Assembly (NCBI RefSeq): GCF_001421325.1
Contig: NZ_LMJY01000005.1
Coordinates: forward strand, 107,387-171,386
Reading direction: 5' to 3'
Origin: Novosphingobium sp. Leaf2
GTDB lineage: Bacteria; Pseudomonadota; Alphaproteobacteria; Sphingomonadales; Sphingomonadaceae
DNA length: 64,000 bases
Positions 48,940 to 58,110 of this stretch are shown piece by piece. Under the pieces are notes generated by a model, which was not told the origin of the DNA, did no database searches, and saw only the letters and a program-made list of their open reading frames with translations. A program made the translations under genes and the position numbers. Every line of letters begins with the position of its first letter. Position 1 is the stretch's first letter.

Positions 48940-49039
48940 AAGCTGACGGCGGAACAAGGCCAGCGATGGATCGGGCTCACCGAGTGCCACCACTCATATA
49001 GAGCAGCATGGACCGCCGGCTTCCCGACACACGGTATCG

Positions 49040-49459
49040 TCAGGCGGCAGGTTCAAAAGCGCCGGGCGCTAGGGCCTCAAGAATCCTACAGTCGGCCATC
49101 GTGTTGCGACTACAAGAATCGATTAGCGTATCCAGTTCGGCTGCGAGCGCGGTCAGGTCTGCAATCTTTCGCGTAATCGCATTTCTGTGCTGTTTGGCGA
49201 TCACGTCCACGGCCATGCAGGATTGTTCGCGACGATCGGCGAGCCCCATCAACTCGCGTACCTGATCAATCGAGAAGCCAAGATCGCGCGAGCGACGAAT
49301 GAAGGACAAGCGCCGCAGATGCTCGCCCTCGTAGGTTCGATAGTTGCCGGCCGACCGCGCTGGTGCTGGCAGCAACCCGATCTGTTCGTAATAGCGGATC
49401 GTCTCGACCTTGGTGCCTGTCGCCAAAGCGAGCTTCCCGATCGTCAGTTTCTCAGACAT
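49040..49459 (-). CDS. MerR-family heavy-metal regulator (CadR/PbrR-like)
   Basis: A 139-aa MerR regulator. N-terminal winged helix: LTIGKLALATGTKVETIRYY, EQIGLLPAPARSAGNYRTY. The dimerisation helix follows, then metal ligands: Cys about 79 (REQSCMAVDV) and C-x7-C near residues 112-125 (SCSRNTMADCRIL), the pattern of Zn/Cd/Pb sensors. It is transcribed divergently from the CDF-like transporter at 49529 across a textbook MerR promoter. ATG 49459. Confidence 0.9.
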   Translation of the reverse strand: MSEKLTIGKLALATGTKVETIRYYEQIGLLPAPARSAGNYRTYEGEHLRRLSFIRRSRDLGFSIDQVRELMGLADRREQSCMAVDVIAKQHRNAITRKIADLTALAAELDTLIDSCSRNTMADCRILEALAPGAFEPAA

Positions 49460-49464
49460 TGCGC

Positions 49465-49495
49465 TTGACCCTCTAGCGACTAGAGGGTGCATATA
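49465..49495 (+). promoter_or_regulatory. MerR-type promoter and operator
   Basis: -35 TTGACC (49465-49470) and -10 CATATA (49490-49495) are separated by 19 bp, the over-long spacing typical of MerR-activated promoters. Between them a perfect dyad ACCCTCTAG-CGA-CTAGAGGGT (49468-49488) is the expected operator. It drives the transporter at 49529 in the plus direction and probably also governs merR. Confidence 0.88.
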
Positions 49496-49528
49496 GGCTG
49501 CCAGATCGATTCTATCGAGGTGGCGAAC

Positions 49529-50191
49529 ATGGCCTGCACGAGTTGCGCGTCCGACAAGACGGACACCCTCAACGACCCGAAGTGGCGGCGCGCGCTGTGG
49601 ATCGCGCTCGCCATCAATGGCGGGATGTTCGCGGTCGAGATCGTCGCCGGGATCACGGGCGGTTCGAAAGCGCTCCAAGCCGACGCGCTCGACTTCTTCG
49701 GTGATGCCGCCAACTACGCGATCAGCCTTGGTGTCGCCGGGATGGCGATAGCCTGGCGCGCGCGCGCAGCGATGCTGAAGGGAGCGACGCTTGCGCTACT
49801 CGGACTTTATGTCCTGCTCGCGGCGGGTTGGGGCGCGTTCCACAGCGCTGTGCCTCATGCCGAGGTTATGGGTGTCGTAGGGGTCACGGCGCTGATCGCG
49901 AATGTCGTGGTTGCGGTGATGCTGTACCGCTTCCGCAGTGGTGACGCGAACATGCGCTCGGTCTGGATCTGCTCGCGCAATGACGCGATCGGCAATATCG
50001 CCGTGGTGCTGGCCGCAGGCGGCGTCTTCGGTCTGAACAGCGCGTGGCCTGATCTTGTGGTGGCCACGTTGATGGCGTTGCTCGGTCTGTCAGGCGGCTT
50101 CCAGATCATGCGACAAGCGCGCGCCGAACTGCGATCCGGTTTCACGCCTGCTCCTTCCAATTACAGGCAGCCGTTACATGGCAATCGGTAA
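49529..50191 (+). CDS. CDF-like cation transporter
   Basis: A 220-aa membrane protein of the cation-efflux superfamily. It starts MACTSCASDK, a Cys motif that may bind metal, then has about six hydrophobic stretches with an acidic metal motif in LQADALDFFGDAANYAISLG (TM2) and CSRNDAIGNIAVVLAAGG (TM5). It lacks the cytoplasmic C-terminal domain found in full CDF exporters. Start 49529 follows a MerR-type promoter, so metal induction is likely. Probably exports Zn/Cd/Co-type ions. Confidence 0.82.
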   Translation: MACTSCASDKTDTLNDPKWRRALWIALAINGGMFAVEIVAGITGGSKALQADALDFFGDAANYAISLGVAGMAIAWRARAAMLKGATLALLGLYVLLAAGWGAFHSAVPHAEVMGVVGVTALIANVVVAVMLYRFRSGDANMRSVWICSRNDAIGNIAVVLAAGGVFGLNSAWPDLVVATLMALLGLSGGFQIMRQARAELRSGFTPAPSNYRQPLHGNR

Positions 50192-50546
50192 GCTGCTAAA
50201 GCGGATTTCAATGCACCGGCTTTCCTCCTTGTTCCTCTGTCTCATGCTCATGCTGTCGCTTGGGTTGGGATCGGTCGCGCATGCGACCGAAGGCGTGAGA
50301 TGCGTCGACCCTACCGCCGCCAGCTCGCTCGAACATAGCGTCGGTGACGGGGACCAGGTGCCGGCCGATGCCGACAAGTCCTACCCGCACCACCATGGTG
50401 GTTGTCACGGCCATCATATCGGCGTGCCCTTCGAGGCCGGTCTTGTCGCATCCGTGAACGAGCTGCCGATGGCGCCCATCGCGTGGAACAACGATCCGAT
50501 GGCACCGGTGCCTTCGGACCCGGCCCTGCGACCACCCCAAGCCTGA
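50178..50546 (+). CDS. His-rich exported protein upstream of czcC
   Basis: A 122-aa protein with a signal peptide (SLFLCLMLMLSLGLGSVAHA) and a His-rich motif YPHHHGGCHGHHIG (about residues 68-81). It overlaps the CDF-like gene by 14 bp and sits in front of czcC, a position seen for small metal-binding proteins in czc clusters. ATG 50211 is an alternative that leaves just the signal peptide. Probably a periplasmic metal buffer; function inferred. Confidence 0.6.
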   Translation: MAIGKLLKRISMHRLSSLFLCLMLMLSLGLGSVAHATEGVRCVDPTAASSLEHSVGDGDQVPADADKSYPHHHGGCHGHHIGVPFEAGLVASVNELPMAPIAWNNDPMAPVPSDPALRPPQA

Positions 50547-50609
50547 CGAACGCCTAATCCGCCGGGAGCTTCCCGCGCGGCACCTCAGGTTCGTCAGGAG
50601 TTCGTCACC

Positions 50610-51875
50610 ATGTCCCGTTTCATCGCGGCCTTATTTGCCGTGGCGTCGTGCGCGTCGATCGCGCACGCGCAATCTTCCGAGCCGGCATCAACCCGTCCCC
50701 CACTCACGCTGGCGCGCGCGCTGGCGCTCGCCGGGGCAACCGCGCCTAGCCTCGAAGCTGCCACAGCAGGGGTGCGTGCGGCCGAGGCGGGGCGTACCGT
50801 CGCCGGCTATCGCCCCAATCCGTCGATCGTCGCCGAAACCGAGAACATCGCCGGCAGCGGTCAGTATCGCGGTCTCCGCAGTGCGGAGACGACCGCCGGC
50901 TTGGCGCTCCCGATCGAGTTGGGAGGCAAAAGGTCGGCGCGGATCGCGGTCGCCGACGCGATCGGCAACCGGGCGCGCATCGGTACGGTGCTGGCAGAGG
51001 CCGATCTGCGGCTTGCCGTCACGCAGCTCTACATCCAGGCAGCATCGGCCGAGCGTCGTGTCGTCACAGCGCGCGAACAGGCCGGCATCGCCCGTGAGGC
51101 GCTGCGCGCAGCCGGGGTCCGTGTGCAGGCGGGACGTGCGTCACCGCTCGAACAGCAGCGTGCCGACGTGCTGCGCATCAACGCAGAGACGGCTGTGGAG
51201 CGTGCCCAGCGGCTTGCCGAGGTGGCGCGAGACAATCTCGCGCGCCGGACCGGCCAGCCCGTGACCGCGCCCCTGGACCTCGCATGGTATGATCGTGTCG
51301 AGGGCTTCGGACCGGTGAGGCCGATCGAACCCGCCGGTACGCTCGCCCTGGCCGCGGCCCGTGCCGACGCAACGACGGCCGAAGCACAGGTGCGGCTCGC
51401 TCGCTCTCAGCGCGTTCCCGACGTAACGCTGAGCGCCAGCGCACGACGGCTCGAGGCGACCAACGACGTTGCCGCGGTATTCGGGGTTTCCATCCCCTTC
51501 CCCGTCTTCAACAACGGCAAGGCAGCCGTGGCCCAGGCCCGCGCGCAGAGCGATCAGGCGCAGGCCCTGCGGCGTGCCGCCGAGCTGGACGTCGCGCAGG
51601 ACATCGCGAACGCTCAGGCGGAGGTGGCCAATGCCGCCACGTCCGCACGCAATGCGAGCGGCCCGGTGCTGGCGTCGGCTGCCGAGGCGGCTCGCATTGC
51701 CCGGATCGGCTACCGCGAGGGCAAGTTCGGCCAGCTCGACTTGCTCGATGCCGAGCGGACCCTGTCCGAGACGCGCACCGCCGCGATCGACGCGCTCGCC
51801 ACCTATCACGACGCAAAGGCACGCCTGGAACGGCTCGTTGCCGCCGCGCCCTCCCGCGAGGAAACCATTCAATGA
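50610..51875 (+). CDS. czcC: CzcC-like outer-membrane efflux protein (TolC family)
   Basis: Outer-membrane channel of a heavy-metal RND pump, 421 aa. Signal peptide (ALFAVASCASIAHA), then the TolC/OEP repeats (LTLARALALAGATAPSLEAA; YRPNPSIVAETENIAGSGQY; ADLRLAVTQLYIQAASAERR and the second-half mirror YREGKFGQLDLLDAERTLSE). A GSGQYRGLRSAETTAGLALP segment is typical of CzcC. Overlaps czcB by 4 bp. Confidence 0.9.
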   Translation: MSRFIAALFAVASCASIAHAQSSEPASTRPPLTLARALALAGATAPSLEAATAGVRAAEAGRTVAGYRPNPSIVAETENIAGSGQYRGLRSAETTAGLALPIELGGKRSARIAVADAIGNRARIGTVLAEADLRLAVTQLYIQAASAERRVVTAREQAGIAREALRAAGVRVQAGRASPLEQQRADVLRINAETAVERAQRLAEVARDNLARRTGQPVTAPLDLAWYDRVEGFGPVRPIEPAGTLALAAARADATTAEAQVRLARSQRVPDVTLSASARRLEATNDVAAVFGVSIPFPVFNNGKAAVAQARAQSDQAQALRRAAELDVAQDIANAQAEVANAATSARNASGPVLASAAEAARIARIGYREGKFGQLDLLDAERTLSETRTAAIDALATYHDAKARLERLVAAAPSREETIQ

Positions 51876-53044
51876 CGAAGATCATCATGCGGGCGCTGGC
51901 GCCCGTGACCCTGGCCCTCATCCTTGCCGGATGCGGTGGAGCCGGCAGCAGTGGTGAAGCCGGCGAAAAGGTCGGAGCCGAAAAGACCGAAGGTGCCGAA
52001 GCCAGCGAGGCTAAGGAAGGCCCCAAGGATGTCGTCACCCTGTCCGCGCAGCAGATCGCTGACGCCGGGATCGAGGTCACGCGGCCGACGGTCGGCGGGG
52101 TGGCGGGTGCGATCGAGCTTTCGGCGACGATCGAAGGCGATCCGCAAGGCGTGCAGGTGGTATCAGCTTCGTTGGGCGGGCGGCTCGTCTCGCTGACCCG
52201 CAATCTCGGCCAGTCCGTCGGTCGTGGCGATCCCCTTGCCATCATCGAGAGCCGCGAAGCGGCGTCCCTCAAAGCCGAAGTGGAAGCCGCTCGCGCGCGT
52301 GCTGCCCTCGCGCAGTCGAACCTTCGCCGCGAGCAGCGCCTGTTCGCCGAGCGCGTCTCGCCGGAACAGGATCTCGTCGCGGCCCGGACCGCCGCGATGG
52401 AAGCCAGCATCGCGCTTCGCCTGGCACAGCAGCAATTATCCGCGACCGGTAGCGGGGGCGGTGCGCTCAACCGCATTGCGGTGCGCTCGCCGATCGCCGG
52501 TCAGGTCGTCGCGCGCTCCGCCACGCTCGGGCAGACGGTCGCAGCCGACGCCGAGCTTTTCCGGGTCGCCAACCTTTCCAAGGTCACGGTCGCAACCTCG
52601 CTGGTGCCTAGCGATGCGGGCCGGGTGAAGCCCGGCGCGCGCGTCGAGGTGACAGCCGCGGGGCGCCGTCAGGAGGGGCGCGTCACGTTCGTGTCTCCCA
52701 TTCTGGACGAAACGACGCGTTTGGTGCCGGTGATCGTCACGCTCGACAATGCCGGCAGCACATGGCGCGTCGGCGAGACGGTCAACGTCTCGATTCTGGT
52801 GCCCGCCAGTGGGGACCGCACCGTCGCCGTGCCATCCGCCGCGGTCCAGATGATCGAGGACAAGTCATTCGTCTTCGTGCGGACCCCAACCGGGTTCCGG
52901 GCAACGCCAGTAACATTGGGGCGCACCAACGGTGGTCAGGTCGTCGTGACGTCCGGGCTTACCGGCTCGGAGCGGATCGCCTCCACCAACAGCTTCACGC
53001 TTAAGGCCGAACTGGGCAAGGGCGAAGGCGGGGATGAGGACTGA
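51872..53044 (+). CDS. czcB: CzcB-like periplasmic adaptor (HlyD/RND-MFP)
   Basis: Membrane-fusion protein, 390 aa. Lipoprotein signal ending LILAGCGG (Cys about 18), a charged linker, barrel-sandwich halves (GVQVVSASLGGRLVSLTRNL; RIAVRSPIAGQVVARSATLG) separated by a coiled coil, then the beta-barrel (VATSLVPSDAGRVKPGARVE) and membrane-proximal domain. It joins CzcA in the inner membrane to CzcC. No long His-rich N-terminal extension. Confidence 0.92.
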   Translation: MTKIIMRALAPVTLALILAGCGGAGSSGEAGEKVGAEKTEGAEASEAKEGPKDVVTLSAQQIADAGIEVTRPTVGGVAGAIELSATIEGDPQGVQVVSASLGGRLVSLTRNLGQSVGRGDPLAIIESREAASLKAEVEAARARAALAQSNLRREQRLFAERVSPEQDLVAARTAAMEASIALRLAQQQLSATGSGGGALNRIAVRSPIAGQVVARSATLGQTVAADAELFRVANLSKVTVATSLVPSDAGRVKPGARVEVTAAGRRQEGRVTFVSPILDETTRLVPVIVTLDNAGSTWRVGETVNVSILVPASGDRTVAVPSAAVQMIEDKSFVFVRTPTGFRATPVTLGRTNGGQVVVTSGLTGSERIASTNSFTLKAELGKGEGGDED

Positions 53045-53047
53045 GCC

Positions 53048-56000
53048 ATGATCGGTCGCATCGTCACCCTCTCCGTCGAGAAGCGTTGGTTGGTCCTGCT
53101 TCTCACCGTCGCCGCTGCGCTGCTCGGGATCGGCGCGCTGCGCCAGCTCCCGATCGACGCCGTTCCCGACATCACCAACAACCAAGTGCAGATCAATGTC
53201 GTCGCCCCTGCTCTCTCCCCAGACCAGATCGAGAAGCAGGTGGCGTTCACGGTCGAAACCGCGCTCGCCGGCATCCCCGGCCTCGAATATACCCGTTCGC
53301 TCAGCCGCAACGGCTTCGCCCAGGTCACGGCCGTCTTCACGGAGAAGACGGATATCTACTTCGCCCGTCAGCAGGTGGCGGAGCGGCTGCGGACCGCGGA
53401 GGAAGATCTCCCCGAGGGCGTGAACCCCGAGATGGGGCCGATCGCGACCGGGCTCGGCGACATCTTCATGTGGACCGTCGAGTACCGCGAGCTGGATCAG
53501 GTTCACCATCGCAACGGCGAGCCTGGGCTGCAACGAGACGGCAGCTACATCACGCCTGAAGGCGATCACCTCGTCAGCGAAGCCGACAAGGCAACCTACC
53601 TGCGCACGGTCCAGGACTGGATCGTCACGCCCCAGCTGAAAAGCACGGAAGGACTGGCGGGGGTCGACTCCCTTGGCGGCTACACCAAGGAATACCTCGT
53701 TGTTCCCGACGTGCAGCGCATGGCCGCCATGCGGCTGACGCTGCAGGACCTCACCACGGCGCTGGAGCGCAACAACACCAGCGCCGGCGCCGGCGTCGTC
53801 AATCGCAACGGCGAAGGACTGGCCGTCCGATCCGATGGGCGCGTGCGCAATGCCGACGAGCTTGCCCGCACTGTCGTCGCCACCCGGGAGGGTGTGCCGA
53901 TACTGCTCAACCAGATCGCGACCATTCGAACGGGCCAGGCACTCCGCATGGGCTCGGCGTCCGAGAACGGCCACGAAGTGGTGGTCGGGACCGCCGTCAT
54001 GCGGATTGGCGAGAATAGCCGCACAGTTTCGACGGGGGTGGGCGAACGGCTGACGCAGATCGGGCGCTCGTTGCCCGTCGATGTGGTCGTGAAGCCCGTG
54101 ATGAACCGGACCGAGCTGGTAAACTCCACCATATCGACGGTCGCCCGCAATCTCGCCGAAGGCGCGCTGCTGGTCATCGTCGTCCTATTCGCCCTGCTCG
54201 GCAACTTCCGCGCGGCGCTGATCGCGGCCCTTGTCATCCCCATCACAATGCTGCTCACCAGCATCGGCATGTTGGAAGCCGGCGTCTCGGCCAATCTGAT
54301 GAGCCTCGGCGCCCTCGACTTTGGCCTGATCGTCGATGGTGCCGTCATCATCGTCGAGAATGCATTGCGGCGCCTCGCCGAAGCCCAGCATGGCCGAGAC
54401 AGCGAGCTGACGCTGGAACAGCGGCTCGGGTTGGTCGCGGCTTCAGCCCGCGAGATGATCCGGCCGTCCGTCTACGGGCAGGCAATCATCATCCTCGTCT
54501 ACGCGCCCTTGCTCACCTTCACCGGCGTTGAGGGCAAGATGTTCGAGCCGATGGCGCTCACTGTCATCATCGCGCTCGTGTTCGCGTTCATCCTGTCGCT
54601 GACCTTCGTGCCCGCGGCTATCGCCATCTGGCTCAGCAAGCGCGTGGAGGAGAAGGAAAGCCGGGCCATCGCATTCCTTCGGCAGCGCTACGAACCAGGA
54701 CTCGATGCGGCGATGCGTCGACCCACGCTCACGGTCGGCGTTGCTATCGGCGCACTGGCGCTTGCCGGCGTCGCCTTCACCACGCTGGGCCAGGAATTTT
54801 TGCCACAGCTCGATGAGGGCAACATCCTCGTGCAGGCCGTGCGCATCCCCGGCACGTCAGTCGATCAGAGCCAGGCCATGCAGTTCCAGGTGGAGAAGGC
54901 ATTGGCCAAAGCGCCGGAGGTCCGCTTCGCCTTTTCGCGTACGGGTACGTCCGAGATCGCATCTGACCCGATGCCGCCAAACGCTACGGACACCTTCGTC
55001 ATCCTGAAACCGAAGGCGGAATGGCCGGAGCCTGGCCTTTCCAAGGAAGAGCTGGTGGAGCACCTTGAGAAGCGTCTCTCCACACTTCCCGGCAACGCCT
55101 ACGAGATCACCCAACCGATCCAGATGCGGTTCAACGAGCTGATCGCGGGCGTGCGCGGTGACATCGCCATCAAGGTGTTCGGCGACGACTTCGGCGAGAT
55201 GAATGCGACCGCAGATCGGATCGCTGGCATTCTCCGGCGCACTCAGGGTGCCGCAGACGTGCGGGTCGAGCAGACCGAAGGTCTGCCGATGCTCGACATC
55301 CGGCCTAACCGCACTGCCATGTCGCGCGTCGGCGTAACCGCCGGCGACGTGCAGGACACGGTTGCGGCCGCGATCGGCGGCCGACAGGCCGGCGTGATCT
55401 TCGAGGGGGATCGCCGCTCCCCCGTCGTGATCCGGATGGCGGAAAGCGCACGATCGGACCTTACGGCCGTCGCCCAGGTGCCGGTGCCGACTGCCGCTGG
55501 CGGCTTCGTACCGCTCTCGACCGTGGCTGATATCGCTGTTGTCGATGGTCCGAACCAGATCACCCGCGAGAACGGCAAGCGGCGTGTGGTGGTGCAGGCC
55601 AACGTGCGCGATCGCGACGTCGCTGGCGTGGTGGCTGACGCCCGGGCAGCCATCGATGCTGAAGTGAAGCTACCGGCAGGGACGTACCTCGAATGGGGTG
55701 GTCAGTTCGAGAACCTCGCATCTGCCCGTGACCGGCTCAGCATCGTCGTCCCGATCTGCTTCGTCGTCATCATTCTCCTGCTCTACGGCGCGCTCGGCTC
55801 CGTCAGGGACGCGCTGATCGTGTTCACAGGCGTTCCGCTGGCGTTGGTGGGAGGCATTCTTGCGTTGGTGCTGAGAGGCATGCCGTTCTCCATTTCCGCG
55901 GCTGTCGGCTTCATCGCGCTATCCGGCATCGCGGTTCTCAACGGGTTGGTCATGGTGTCATCCATTCACGACCTGATGCGGGACGGCATGGACCGCACGC

Positions 56001-56269
56001 TTGCGGCCCATCAAGGTGCGCTGGTTCGGCTCAGGCCTGTCGCGATGACCGCCCTCGTGGCCTCGCTCGGTTTCGTACCGATGGCGTTGGGGCACGGCGC
56101 AGGAGCGGAGGTGCAAAAGCCGCTGGCGACCGTCGTCATCGGAGGCCTGATCTCCGCGACACTGCTCACCTTGTTTGTGCTGCCGACGCTCTATGCCCGT
56201 TTTGGTAGCCGTGAGCTGCCAAGGCCGGCCAAGCAGGTAGGCCCCGTTGCCGAGGAGCTGCCGGCATGA
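53048..56269 (+). CDS. czcA: CzcA-like heavy-metal RND transporter
   Basis: Proton-driven inner-membrane pump of the HME-RND class, 1073 aa. Starts VTLSVEKRWLVLLLTVAAAL and carries the porter motifs LPIDAVPDITNNQVQINVVA. The TM4 signature is DFGLIVDGAVIIVENALRRL (D-x-x-x-x-x-D-G-x-x-x-x-x-E), the CzcA-type charge pattern for divalent cations (Zn/Co/Cd) rather than the Cus type. Two large periplasmic loops and twelve TM segments are intact. It is the core of the czcCBA efflux operon and overlaps the next gene by 4 bp. Confidence 0.95.
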   Translation: MIGRIVTLSVEKRWLVLLLTVAAALLGIGALRQLPIDAVPDITNNQVQINVVAPALSPDQIEKQVAFTVETALAGIPGLEYTRSLSRNGFAQVTAVFTEKTDIYFARQQVAERLRTAEEDLPEGVNPEMGPIATGLGDIFMWTVEYRELDQVHHRNGEPGLQRDGSYITPEGDHLVSEADKATYLRTVQDWIVTPQLKSTEGLAGVDSLGGYTKEYLVVPDVQRMAAMRLTLQDLTTALERNNTSAGAGVVNRNGEGLAVRSDGRVRNADELARTVVATREGVPILLNQIATIRTGQALRMGSASENGHEVVVGTAVMRIGENSRTVSTGVGERLTQIGRSLPVDVVVKPVMNRTELVNSTISTVARNLAEGALLVIVVLFALLGNFRAALIAALVIPITMLLTSIGMLEAGVSANLMSLGALDFGLIVDGAVIIVENALRRLAEAQHGRDSELTLEQRLGLVAASAREMIRPSVYGQAIIILVYAPLLTFTGVEGKMFEPMALTVIIALVFAFILSLTFVPAAIAIWLSKRVEEKESRAIAFLRQRYEPGLDAAMRRPTLTVGVAIGALALAGVAFTTLGQEFLPQLDEGNILVQAVRIPGTSVDQSQAMQFQVEKALAKAPEVRFAFSRTGTSEIASDPMPPNATDTFVILKPKAEWPEPGLSKEELVEHLEKRLSTLPGNAYEITQPIQMRFNELIAGVRGDIAIKVFGDDFGEMNATADRIAGILRRTQGAADVRVEQTEGLPMLDIRPNRTAMSRVGVTAGDVQDTVAAAIGGRQAGVIFEGDRRSPVVIRMAESARSDLTAVAQVPVPTAAGGFVPLSTVADIAVVDGPNQITRENGKRRVVVQANVRDRDVAGVVADARAAIDAEVKLPAGTYLEWGGQFENLASARDRLSIVVPICFVVIILLLYGALGSVRDALIVFTGVPLALVGGILALVLRGMPFSISAAVGFIALSGIAVLNGLVMVSSIHDLMRDGMDRTLAAHQGALVRLRPVAMTALVASLGFVPMALGHGAGAEVQKPLATVVIGGLISATLLTLFVLPTLYARFGSRELPRPAKQVGPVAEELPA

Positions 56270-56874
56270 GCGAAGAGAGCTTCGATCTCGACACGGCCGA
56301 GAAGCGCCGGACTCTCTGGATAGTCCTGCTGCTCAACCTAGGGTTGGCGGCAGGCTTCGGCGTGTCCGGAGTGGCGGCGGATTCAAGCGCTCTGATCGCG
56401 AACGGGCTCGACAACGCCTCCGATGGGATCGTCTATATCATCAGCTTGTTCGCGCTCTCGCGCTCACAGGCCTGGAAACGAGGGGCGGCACTGACATCGG
56501 GCGTGTTGCTGCTGCTCTTTGCCGCCGGTGTGCTCCTCGATGCCGGGCGGCGCTACTTATCCGGAAGCGAACCGCTCGGCCCCACGATGATCGGGATGGC
56601 GATCGTCGCCGCACTCGTGAACGGTCTCTGCTTGTGGCTGCTGAAGCGGTTGCGCGAGCCCGATGTGAACATGCGGGCGGCGACGACCTTCAGCCTCAAC
56701 GACTTCGTGTCTAACGGCGGCATCATCCTGGCCGGCGTGATTGTCCTTTGGACTGGGCAGAACTGGCCGGACCTCGTCGTCGGCGTTGCTGTCGCCGCTA
56801 TTGCGGTGAAAGGCGGCCTCGAAATCCTGCGTGATGCTCGCTCCGACGCGGATACAGAAGGAAAAGACCAATGA
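56266..56874 (+). CDS. CDF-superfamily cation transporter (short)
   Basis: A 202-aa protein similar in build to the one at 49529: about six hydrophobic helices, the acidic motif NGLDNASDGIVYIISLFALS in TM2, and FSLNDFVSNGGIILAGVIVL in TM5. It lacks the usual cytoplasmic domain. Overlaps czcA and the next CDF gene by 4 bp each, so it is translated in the same operon. May act as a partner of the full CDF exporter downstream. Confidence 0.78.
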   Translation: MSEESFDLDTAEKRRTLWIVLLLNLGLAAGFGVSGVAADSSALIANGLDNASDGIVYIISLFALSRSQAWKRGAALTSGVLLLLFAAGVLLDAGRRYLSGSEPLGPTMIGMAIVAALVNGLCLWLLKRLREPDVNMRAATTFSLNDFVSNGGIILAGVIVLWTGQNWPDLVVGVAVAAIAVKGGLEILRDARSDADTEGKDQ

Positions 56875-57788
56875 GCGCAGGCCACGATCACGGCGGACAC
56901 GCCCACGATCACACTGCTGGGGCGAACGCCAAGATGCTGAGCTGGGCGCTGGCGCTCACGACCGCATACCTCGTCGCCGAGGTAATCGGCGCCTTTGTCT
57001 TCAACAGCCTCGCGCTTCTCTCCGACGCAGCGCACATGCTCACCGACGTGGCAGCGCTGGTGATCGCACTGCTCGCGATCCGGCTTGGGCAAAAGCCCGC
57101 CGATGACAAACGGACGTTCGGCTATAAACGGTTTGAGATTCTGGCTGCCGCCTTCAATGCGCTGCTGCTGTTCGGCGTAGCGATCTACGTGCTGGTGGAG
57201 GCGGTGCAGCGGTTCCGCCAGCCTGAGGCGGTTCAGTCGACGGGCATGATGATCGTCGCCGTGATCGGCCTCGTCGTGAACCTCATTTCGATGAAGCTGC
57301 TCACGTCCGGCAAGGACGCGAGCATGAACGTCAAGGGCGCCTACCTTGAGGTTTGGGCCGACATGATCGGCTCCGTCGGCGTGATCGCGGGTGCGCTCGC
57401 AATACGGTTCACCGGGTGGACTTGGGTCGATCCGGTTGTGGCAGTTGGGATCGGCCTATGGGTGCTGCCCCGGACGTGGGTGCTGCTTCGGGACACCACG
57501 AACGTGTTGTTGGAAGGTGTGCCGGGGGGGATCAAGCTGCCGGAACTGCGTGCGAGCATCGCCGGTGTACCCGGTGTTGCCGGCGTTCACGACCTCCATG
57601 TCTGGTCGATGGCGTCGGACGATATCAACTGCACGGCGCACGTGACGCTGGTCGATGGCGCCGGTGCCCACGCGGTCAGGAAGGCCGTTGCGGACACGCT
57701 CGATAGCCGGTTCGGGATCGAGCATTGTACGATCCAGACCGAAGCAGCGGCCGAACCTTGCGAGGACACTGGGCACCTGCGCCCGTGA
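56871..57788 (+). CDS. czcD: CzcD-like cation diffusion facilitator
   Basis: A full-length CDF exporter, 305 aa, moving Zn/Co/Cd ions from cytosol to periplasm for capture by Czc. It begins with a His-rich loop (GHDHGGHAHDHTAG), has the TM2 site SLALLSDAAHMLTDVAALVI (H-x3-D), and TM5 YLEVWADMIGSVGVIAG. The C-terminal cytoplasmic domain follows TM6 (VHDLHVWSMASDDINCTAHV; GIEHCTIQTE). ATG at 56871 overlaps the preceding gene. Confidence 0.93.
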   Translation: MSAGHDHGGHAHDHTAGANAKMLSWALALTTAYLVAEVIGAFVFNSLALLSDAAHMLTDVAALVIALLAIRLGQKPADDKRTFGYKRFEILAAAFNALLLFGVAIYVLVEAVQRFRQPEAVQSTGMMIVAVIGLVVNLISMKLLTSGKDASMNVKGAYLEVWADMIGSVGVIAGALAIRFTGWTWVDPVVAVGIGLWVLPRTWVLLRDTTNVLLEGVPGGIKLPELRASIAGVPGVAGVHDLHVWSMASDDINCTAHVTLVDGAGAHAVRKAVADTLDSRFGIEHCTIQTEAAAEPCEDTGHLRP

Positions 57789-57795
57789 GCACGCG

Positions 57796-58038
57796 GTGAC
57801 GACAAGAAAGCGATGGCGCTGGACGGAGGAAGCGGACGCAGAGCTTCGCCAGCGGATCGCCGCGAGACAGCCATTGGCAACGATTGCCAGAGAAATGGGA
57901 AGAACGATGGATGGCGTTCGCGGCAGGGCGGCATCGCTACGGGTCGCTCTCCCGTCTCCTGCGCGGCCTTGGCGTGAAACAGTGAAGCGTGGTCCTAAAC
58001 CGAAGTCGGTAAAAACTCCGCCGACCGGCAACGAATGA
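57796..58038 (+). CDS. Small HTH (Myb/SANT-like) protein
   Basis: An 80-aa basic protein: RWRWTEEADAELRQRIAARQ, then PLATIAREMGRTMDGVRGRA, the W-x-x-E-E-D-x-x-L ... G-R-T-x-x-x-V pattern of a SANT/Myb-like or sigma-type HTH. The tail is Lys/Pro-rich. GTG start just 8 bp after czcD. It may be a small DNA-binding regulator of the metal operon; the function is inferred. Confidence 0.6.
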   Translation: MTTRKRWRWTEEADAELRQRIAARQPLATIAREMGRTMDGVRGRAASLRVALPSPARPWRETVKRGPKPKSVKTPPTGNE

Positions 58039-58110
58039 GGCCAGGTAGTTGAGGGCCAAACCGGCATCCCGCGTATTATTCTACGGGCGGGGGCTTAGCG
58101 GAGATGACCG

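Larger units (their letters stand above)
43550..48960. mobile_element. Multi-recombinase element (three tyrosine recombinases plus TnpC-like)
   Basis: Four overlapping minus-strand genes, intA-intB-intC-tnpC-like, fill 43650-48860. This resembles the tnpA-tnpB-tnpC organisation of Tn554-type elements, but with one extra large recombinase, and also recalls recombinase-in-trio elements. Left of it a PAPS-reductase-like gene is broken; right of it the metal-resistance block begins. A 10-bp inverted match (TTGCCCCGCA at 43572-43581, TGCGGGGCAA at 48881-48890) and a pair of 16-bp direct repeats near intA are possible end signals. Exact ends are not proven. Confidence 0.65.
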
